Of a DNA stretch of 64,000 nucleotides, positions 57,532-64,000 are shown one piece after another (positions within the stretch are counted from its first letter, which is position 1; each line of letters begins with the position of its first letter). The notes beneath the pieces were generated by a model, which was given only the letters and a program-made list of their open reading frames with translations, did not search any database and was not told the origin of the DNA. A program made the translations under genes and the position numbers. This DNA comes from Thozetella sp. PMI_491 (taxonomy: Eukaryota; Ascomycota; Sordariomycetes; Chaetosphaeriales; Chaetosphaeriaceae). The DNA lies in NCBI GenBank assembly GCA_021432635.1, contig MU270077.1, positions 147,531 through 211,530 of the forward strand, read 5' to 3'.

Positions 57532-58104
57532 CTAAAATTCATCCTCAGCCGTCTTCAGCTGATGCGCTCCATAGACCTGAGGAAGAGCGTTGGCCCTCGC
57601 CTTGACTTTGAAGTCATCTTCCGCCGTCTTCAGCTGATGGGCACCATAGACTTGAGGAAGAGTGTCGGCCCTAGGTTTAACCTTGAAGTCATCCTCAGCC
57701 GTCTTCAGCTGATGCGCGCCATAGACCTGAGGAAGAGTATCGGCCCTCCGCTTGATCTTAAAGTCGTCTTCCGCTGTCTTCAGCTGGTGGGCGCCATAGA
57801 CCTGAGGAAGAGCGCCGGCCCTCGCCTTGACTTTGAAGTCATCTTCAGCTGTCTTTAGCTGATGGGCACCATAGACTTGAGGAAGAGTGTCGGCCCTAGG
57901 TTTAACCTTAAAGTCATCTTCAGCCGTCTTCAGCTGATGCGCGCCATAGACCTGAGGGAGGACGGCTTCAGCTGTGGCGCAACTGTAATTAGATTGCAGG
58001 TAGATAGGCAGCGGGGTCTATTTTCACCTACGAGCGGCAACAGGCGCGGCAATGCTCAGGCTCACTGTAGCCGAGACAGCAAGAAGGACCTTGGAAAGGT
58101 ACAT
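57532..58104 (-). CDS. Repeat-containing secreted RiPP precursor (dikaritin/UstA-like)
   Basis: Two exons (58104-58032 and 57971-57532) give 170 residues. The 60-nt intron has donor GTAGGT, a CTAAT branch and acceptor CACAG. A signal peptide (MYLSKVLLAVSATVSLSIAA) comes first. Six repeats follow, each with the invariant core LPQVYGAHQLKTAEDDF (last copy ends AEDEF). Spacers are AD/AG/AN and K[VI]K[PAR]R, giving a 25-residue period. Basic ends KPR, KAR and KRR suit Kex2-type cleavage in the Golgi. Signal peptide plus tandem repeats with basic sites, divergent from a UstYa oxidase, is the layout of fungal UstA-type RiPP precursors. The core probably includes the Tyr and His of VYGAH, but its limits cannot be set since the whole unit is conserved. 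Opposite-strand frames here are shadows. I do not recognise this repeat from known members. Confidence 0.82.
57535..57962 (-). repeat. Six 75-bp in-frame repeats with 225-bp higher-order period
   Basis: Units 1-2 and 4-5 share silent-site variants and the same spacer order (KPR then KAR; unit 3 ends in KRR). This shows that a three-unit 225-bp block was duplicated. Differences between units are mostly synonymous. Confidence 0.85.
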
Positions 58105-58857
58105 CTTTTTCAATGGGTCTGATGGGAAAGGTGTTGTGTTTCTTCTGGGAAAGGTAACTGTGAATTGCTTGAGAAACTTGAAGTATTAATACGATCTGGC
58201 GCCGGCTGCGACTTGCCGGGGTTTGGAGAGGGTGGCAACGGTGTTGGATAGTCTAAGGCTGGAGGCTCGCGATTCAATTAGGATTGCTTATCACTTTGGG
58301 CAGCTGCCTAATCTGGCAACCGATTCTAACTACCTGGTTGGAAGTTAGTGGTAGGGGCCACGTCCCCGCCGTATTACCTCAATGGTCAGTCGATGATACA
58401 CCACTTCTGCAACTCTGCCGCAAGCTCGGAGATCTCTTATTCGTAAAGGAAGGTGGGTAAGCGATGGACATGTCGTTACCGGGCCTGAACTAATCACGGG
58501 GTGAACACTTGACCATTGTAGATGGATAGACCCACGCTGGTAGCCGAAGTTCTTTGGCGATTGGAGAGGTTTGCGAGGGAATTTGGCGGGTATGCGTTTC
58601 AGACGTAAAAGTCCGAAGGAATGCGAGGTGGCTAAACCTTCCAAACCAGACCTGCCTCTTTGAGGCATCTTGGTTAAATAGAAGCAACCTTTACTAAGCT
58701 GATGCCTTGGCAAACGCAAAGCAACCATCTCAAGACCGTGATAAGTGCCCAGTTCATCTACAGCCCCTTAGCCGCGCCCTGCTTACTCCTCAGACCTGTG
58801 CTTCTCTCACCGCCCGACTCTCAAAATCGCTCACATCTGGATTGAAAATTCCCCGGC
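58105..58857. promoter_or_regulatory. Divergent promoter of precursor and UstYa genes
   Basis: 753 bp shared by the divergent precursor and oxidase genes, which suggests joint control. I see no clear palindromic regulator site. Confidence 0.45.
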
Positions 58858-59837
58858 ATGGAGTATGAACAACTAAGTGAATCTAAGGAGTCACTACTGC
58901 CGGGCGAGGGTCCTCCCGCCCGATGGAATACTCCTCGATCTAGCCGGAGCGCATGGGTCAAAGCATCTATTTGCTTGAATTGTTTCTTGCTCCTCGTGTC
59001 GGTGGCACTGCTGGTCGATCGCCAGCATGAGTTCATACCACGAAAGCCAAACTCATGGCTGCGCCAGACCTCGTACTATTGTACGTGCCCAGTCGAGGAT
59101 GCCCCCCTAAGGCCAGCTAAGACTAACAAGACCCAGCGCCATTATGGGGAACAAGTCTAGAGAGTAATCTGAGGAAGGAAGATCACCTGATGGATGGTAG
59201 CCTCTTCGAGACGACCAATCCATCGCGTTATCGCAACGGTCTGTCGCCTTCCGACGACGTAGAGAAAGCCTGGCAGGAGATTGAATGGATCCGCACTTTC
59301 CCCATTACCGCTGAGGATGTGAGGCGAATTGGCAAGGATCCGGAGCTGGTGGCCAAATTCCCGATCGAGTACGGGTTCGGAGATGATGCCTACGTGGCGC
59401 AGCTCGACATCTTCCACCAGCTTCACTGTCTCAATCTCCTAAGGCACGTTGCTTGGGGCGAGTTCGACCGCGACGGCAAGACGGCAAAGCGGCCCTATTC
59501 CGATCTGCACTGGATCCACGTCGCGCACTGCACAGAGGTTCTACGGGAGAACCTGATGTGCAGTGCCAACCTGGACATCATCACTTTCAACTGGAAGGAG
59601 ACGCAGGACCTGCCATTTGCCGATTTTAACGTGAACAAAAAGTGTACCAATACCGCCGTCATCATGGAATGGCAGCAGAAGAACACAATTGAGACGGAGA
59701 GAGCCAGGAACTTTACTCGACCAGCCGGCGCCAAAGAGGTTCCAATCAGCGACGAGTACTTCAGGATCTTTGGTGTCGAGAGAGTGGATCTCCATCCGGG
59801 CGAAGCACACGAGCACTCGTACAAAGGGACCTCCTAG
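58858..59837 (+). CDS. UstYa-family oxidase (DUF3328)
   Basis: Two exons (58858-59080 and 59182-59837) give 292 residues. A cytosolic N terminus is followed by one membrane helix (AWVKASICLNCFLLLVSVALLV, about residues 33-54) and a lumenal domain. Both family motifs are present: HQLHC at residues 153-157 (HxxHC) and HCTEVLREN from residue 190 (HCxExLRQ-type, with Glu for Gln). These His and Cys residues are thought to build the metal-dependent active site. UstYa proteins oxidise and cyclise core residues of secreted RiPP precursors in the secretory path. Divergence from a repeat precursor makes that role likely here. Only one copy is in view; known pathways often use one or two. Confidence 0.88.
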
Positions 59838-60118
59838 GCCCGAGTGTAAGTGACATGGCCTTGTACAGTATATGATCCCTAACTGCGAGCCGGTAATCCC
59901 TGGGACGCCGAGGAGCGGTGTCCATGGCGCCTGGGATACAGGCTGCCTTGATCGCTACACAGGACTAATCGGCCTTGATTGAGGGGAAGACTTGGAGGCA
60001 GACGCAGAACAAAGTAGATATGATCCTACTTATATTGCTTCTTGTCCATCTCAAGTTCTTTTTGAATTCGTGACGACGCACCTGTCCGAACGTGTTCTCT
60101 GGCATCGCTGCCTCTATC

Positions 60119-61243
60119 TCATGACCACTCTTTCCCATACTCTGGCAGGCTTTCCAGCAGCTCTAAGCTATTGTGATCTTCAATAGCCGCGCTATGCCTT
60201 GCCGACATGATGTTTACTCTTTCCTTTGACTGCATAATCGGCGGTGTGAGGGCCCAAGCGAACCCATGCAGGTTGTGCTTCCGGTACTCAAACCACGCTT
60301 CATCCTTGCTAAATTTCGGCCCCCCGGCTGCGTGCAGCTTTTCAAGATAATGCTCGAATATACCTTCTTCGTTCCGTCTTCTTTCCTCAATCTCTAAGGA
60401 CCCAACAATGAAATAGGCCACGTCGTGAATCGCGGAGCCGGTGTGCACCCCCTGCCAGTCCAGGAAGCCAGGCTCTCCGGCAGGCGTGACGAAGGTGTTT
60501 CCGATATGAGAGTCTCCATGCAGCACGCACGTAAACTTCGGGTCGGTGGAATTCCATAGGCACTTGTATGCTTTGATCATGCGCTCTCGATCAACGAGGT
60601 GGGCCGGGACAGGCGGCCGAGAGTCGCCATCGAAGCGACCTGCCCAGGGTTCCGGACCCATCATGTTCAAAATCACATGACGCAGCGACATCGCCTCCAA
60701 TAGCCAAGGGTACTTCTCGGCCCCCGCCCCCCAAGTTTTTGCATGGAGGAGAGCCAGCTGTTCGACCCCTGCGCGGACGCGCTCGATAGGAAACGATACA
60801 AGGGGGTCGCCGAATGTGCTCCCGGCGGCCTTGAGATCTTGCATTACCACGATACCCTGGCCGGATTTCGTGTCTGTGGCGCACCAGTACGAAGGAGGCG
60901 TTCGCATGTTGAGCAATGGATCCAGATAGTAGAAAAAGGAGGCCTCAAGGCGATATACACCCATCAGCATGGGGTGGATGGCGAGAAGGGCGGTATTGAA
61001 GCCTCCCTTCACGCACACATGCTTCGGCGCACCCTCCTCTGGGTCCTCATAGTTAAGCGACACAAGTATCTTGCTGCCTGTACCGTGAATCTCCTCGACA
61101 ATGGTGGCAGTCGTCACTTTCCGGCCGAGAATGTCGGTAAACCACTCCGCTGTGAGCTGCTCAGGTCTAAGCGGCAACTGGTCGCTCACACCAATGACAC
61201 CTTTGGCACCTGATGGAATGGGGAAACTAGTTAGACCGCCCAT
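60119..61243 (-). CDS. Aminoglycoside phosphotransferase/CHK-like kinase
   Basis: An intronless 374-residue frame of the APH/choline-kinase-like fold, close to the DUF1679/EcKinase group. The catalytic loop HGDSHIGNTF and the metal loop FLDWQGVH (DFG-like Asp) are intact, and KILVSLNYED lies near the ATP-binding N lobe. It should phosphorylate a small hydroxylated or amino compound in the cytosol; the substrate is unknown. It ends 281 bp from the convergent UstYa gene. It could be a tailoring or self-protection enzyme of the RiPP locus, or an unrelated neighbour. No signal peptide or membrane helix. Confidence 0.85.
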   Translation of the reverse strand: MGGLTSFPIPSGAKGVIGVSDQLPLRPEQLTAEWFTDILGRKVTTATIVEEIHGTGSKILVSLNYEDPEEGAPKHVCVKGGFNTALLAIHPMLMGVYRLEASFFYYLDPLLNMRTPPSYWCATDTKSGQGIVVMQDLKAAGSTFGDPLVSFPIERVRAGVEQLALLHAKTWGAGAEKYPWLLEAMSLRHVILNMMGPEPWAGRFDGDSRPPVPAHLVDRERMIKAYKCLWNSTDPKFTCVLHGDSHIGNTFVTPAGEPGFLDWQGVHTGSAIHDVAYFIVGSLEIEERRRNEEGIFEHYLEKLHAAGGPKFSKDEAWFEYRKHNLHGFAWALTPPIMQSKERVNIMSARHSAAIEDHNSLELLESLPEYGKEWS

Positions 61244-62177
61244 GTTTTACCGAGTCAAACACACAATCGTCCATGTCTTGTTGCTCCGAGGGGATACCTA
61301 TTATATGATGCAATTTATGGCCACCACCAAAGCGTGTGTGAAAGGTGGGGTGGGTTGGGCTCGAAGGAAGTGGAGAAGAGATCGGTCGTCAAACAGGTTA
61401 ATTACCTACCTAAGTAAGCTATCTAGGTAGGTACAGTAATAGCTGGAGGTGAGGTACTTTTTGTACTTTCTGCACTTTTTGTCCCTCTGCAGCCGAGGGA
61501 GGGCGACAACCCCGGTATTGGGGACGGCACCATGTCGCTGTAGGATTTAGCGCCACTCACTAGGAGATCGCTAGGAAGAAACCTTGTAGTCAGTGCTGCT
61601 GGCATTAGAGCTAGAGGTATCATCTTAGCTTTGGCATAGCTGGTGAAAGGAGCTTTTATCAGAACTTATGAGGATCTATCGCAGTAAGTATACCCAGCTA
61701 TTGGTCGCACCAGCCTGATTGCAGCTTTCCTCGCGCCAATCAACTTCAGGGGCCAGTCACCTAGGTAGTAGCATAAATGGTCCTTAGTCCAAGAATGGGG
61801 TTGGTAGGGCTAGGACTATATTTATTAGGATCCGGCGCTTGAAATCTGTACATTTATATTTCCGGACAGCAGGTGTCTGGGAAATATATGTACTTTCCTC
61901 CATAGGAGGATAGCTCTGCGAGCAGCGCGAGCATGGAGATGAAGATGATTAAATTCATCTCCAGGAAAGGAACCGTAACTCTTAGAAATGGACATATTTC
62001 TATTAACTGGGCAATAGATCACCGATGATTGAACGTGGTGCAACGTTTATTGAGTGCTGGGGCTAATGATGACGTGTCGGAAGCGGTACAAGGTAGATAG
62101 GCGATGCAAGTTAATGCAGTAATATTTGTATGGAATCTTCTCTAGCTCTTGTGTGTTTGCTTACGATTAACCAGAAA
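61244..62177. other. Intergenic region
   Basis: About 930 bp upstream of the kinase gene and downstream of the peptidase. It has short TACC/GGTA-type repeats near 61403-61435. No gene recognised. Confidence 0.5.
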
Positions 62178-64000
62178 TTATCGGCTAGAAATTATGGAAG
62201 ATGCCTTCTCCAGCGCAGTAGCAACTGTCCCTAACCACTGGTTTGCTCCTTCAATGTCATTCTTCTCTAGGCTTTCCAGAACTCCGGGGAAAGCAACACC
62301 ATCGTAGCCATACCACAGGCCAGGTGCAAATATCTGGAAGTCAGGATGTCAGCTTCAACACTGCTGATCGCATCGGCGTAGGCGGACTAACCATGTGTCT
62401 GTACCACGGCCTACCAGGCAGGCCACCATTCTTGTCCAAGAGGAAAGACCTCTCCAGGTTGATATACTGCTTGTTGACCTCAACTATCTCTGCCTCGTCT
62501 CTGACCTGGGCGTCCATCGCCTTGAGAGCACAGGCCCGCGCGTCGAGGTTTTGGGCGGCTTTGTCAAACGCCACTATCGCATCCTCAAGCGGCTGCCAAT
62601 CAAGTGACCTTCCAGCCTCCTTCAGTTTTAGTGTGGCAAGGTGCCTCTGTAACGACTCAGAATAACTCCCGGCCTCAAACTGTATCAGATGTACGCCTGC
62701 GAGGCGCACAGCCAAAAGCCCAAAGATCTGCGCCATCGCACGGTGTTTCTTAAACCCCACATCGCCGAAGTGCTCTAGCCAGTAATAGCTGTCATAGTTG
62801 GAGTGATATGGATAGACAGATGTACCCTGCCTATTAAATATCATATCCACGGACGGGATACCAAGATGGTCGAAAAACACGGTGTAGTCGCTCCCAGTGC
62901 CCATCAAATCCAGCAGAGGCTGCTTAACATTGGGGTTTCCTCTTTGTTGATCGCTTAGCCAGTCATCAAAGACAAGCTTGCCTTCATTTACCGGAGAAGG
63001 CACCTTATGGGTTATGTCACGGAGCACTGAATCTAGTAGGGGACTACCCGTTGCGCCAAGGACATTGCCACCATTTGTCGACTCGTCCACATTGATATCT
63101 GCAAGAGCTTTTTAGTACCGCCCCGATTCCTCTTTTCAGTGGGACTTCTAACTTACAAGCAACGCAATTACGGCTCAGAAACTGCGCGTTATGCTCTCCC
63201 CACTCTGTCGACCCAACGAGACCGTACTCTTCATTGTCCCACGAGGCAAGAATACTGTTGCACTTCTGTTAAAATCGACCAGAATTGCCAACCCCAAGAA
63301 GCAGGACTGTTTACTCACATCTTCCTGTAAGGTTTCCACCCTTGCGAGACCAGCACGCCGAGGCCCCGTGCTACCTCGTTGATTGCCGCGCTGCCACTCA
63401 CAGGGTCTACAGCGCCGGGACACCATGAATCATGATGGTTCCCCAGCACAATGCATTCGTCTGTTTCCCCGCTAACTGTGCCGATAACGTTATAGATGGG
63501 TGCATATCGATATTCCCCTTCTCATGTAAGCCGAGCACCTCATAGATAATGCGAACTCCGACCCTACCTTCATTATATAATGAAACCTTTACTCGGCTAG
63601 GCCCCGTGTAATAGTTAACACCGTCAATCTCGCCTTTCCAATCAGCGCCGGATCCGCCAATCTCATCGGGGCTAAGACCGCATCCATTAAGTGCAAGTAG
63701 AAACGGCGTCGCGTCGGCGAAGGAGATGGGCAGAGACGGGATCGTGGGAATGGCGTGTGTAGGATCCAACCTCTTCGTCTCATCCCCGGGTAAGCTCGGA
63801 TAGCCAGGAGTGGACGGATCCCCGACTGCTACCGAAAAGAAGTCCACGCTCCCTCTCTGGATGCTCTTCGGGTGGCGGGCTGGGCCGTGAGGATAGTGCT
63901 GGTAACCGTTCTTCGCGGTATACTCGCCATCCTCCTGCGGATCGTTGTACATGACAACGCCAGCGGCGCCAAACTGCTCTGCAGCACGGACTTTGAGACC
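62178..64000 (-). CDS. M28 family metallopeptidase, 5' end beyond window
   Basis: Five exons in view (64000-63568 partial, 63520-63319, 63254-63157, 63098-62392, 62333-62178); introns are 47-64 nt except 58 nt for the last. The 47-nt intron rejoins as SLYNEEGEYRYAPIYNVIG. All zinc and catalytic residues of glutamate-carboxypeptidase-II-like enzymes are seen: His/Asp in LGNHHDSW, Asp in GAVDPVSGS, Glu-Glu in WDNEEYG, Asp in INVDES and His in YPYHSNYDSYY. The C-terminal dimerisation domain follows. The family removes C-terminal acidic residues from peptides. A role in trimming the Glu/Asp-rich repeat peptides of the nearby precursor is an attractive guess only. The start, any signal anchor and upstream exons lie outside. 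Confidence 0.88.

Noticed and set aside
57535-57962. CRISPR-like array because of regular 75-bp repeats
   Set aside because: No unique spacers, the units are continuous and in frame, and the host is a eukaryote.
57517-58122. Two plus-strand frames over the repeats (repeat AIDLRKSVGPRLD)
   Set aside because: They have no signal peptide and are interrupted mid-array. The minus strand has a signal peptide, intron, basic sites and silent-site conservation, so these are shadows.

Overview
The window reads as a filamentous ascomycete (Pezizomycotina) chromosome segment. The genes have short introns (about 47-190 nt, GT...CTAAY...YAG), there are three Zn2Cys6 regulators, several P450s and MFS/APC/NCS1 transporters, and an AT-rich block that carries a repeat-induced point mutation (RIP) pattern next to gene-dense sequence near 50-55% GC. 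All gene models, splice sites and functions were read by eye from sequence and family motifs; no database search was run.

1-9.85 kb: AT-rich, gene-free isochore. It holds an 8-bp tandem repeat, an apparently unmutated 212-bp solo LTR with a perfect target duplication (921-1132), and a complete but RIP-destroyed Ty3/gypsy-type element (1462-9149, coded on the minus strand) with two ~425-bp LTRs and a 5-bp target duplication. Beyond it lie inverted LTR debris.

9.85-34.5 kb: a metabolic gene cluster directly abutting the isochore. It contains a secreted quercetin 2,3-dioxygenase-like cupin, an alpha/beta hydrolase, an MFS carrier, a RidA-type deaminase, an amidase, an SDR, a CYP504-like P450, a second P450, a class II aldolase, an amino-acid/amine permease and two Zn2Cys6 regulators. 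The content suggests uptake and breakdown of plant aromatic or N-acyl compounds. CGG-N5-CCG sites recur in several promoters.

34.5-56.2 kb: mixed accessory genes. These are a GPI-anchor-like glycoprotein built from three 70-residue modules, an alpha/beta hydrolase, a decayed PhyH fragment, an NCS1 permease, a Zn2Cys6 regulator, a second amidase, an SDR with an in-frame stop, an RWD/DUF1115 protein, a Ras-like protein with a degenerate P-loop and a secreted type-B carboxylesterase.

57.5-64 kb: the most interesting part. A 170-residue secreted precursor with six near-identical 25-residue repeats ending in basic sites lies divergent from a UstYa-family (DUF3328) oxidase. Together they form a candidate dikaritin-type (UstA/UstYa) fungal RiPP locus whose repeat I do not recognise. 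An APH-like kinase and an M28 peptidase (cut by the window end) follow and may belong to the same locus.
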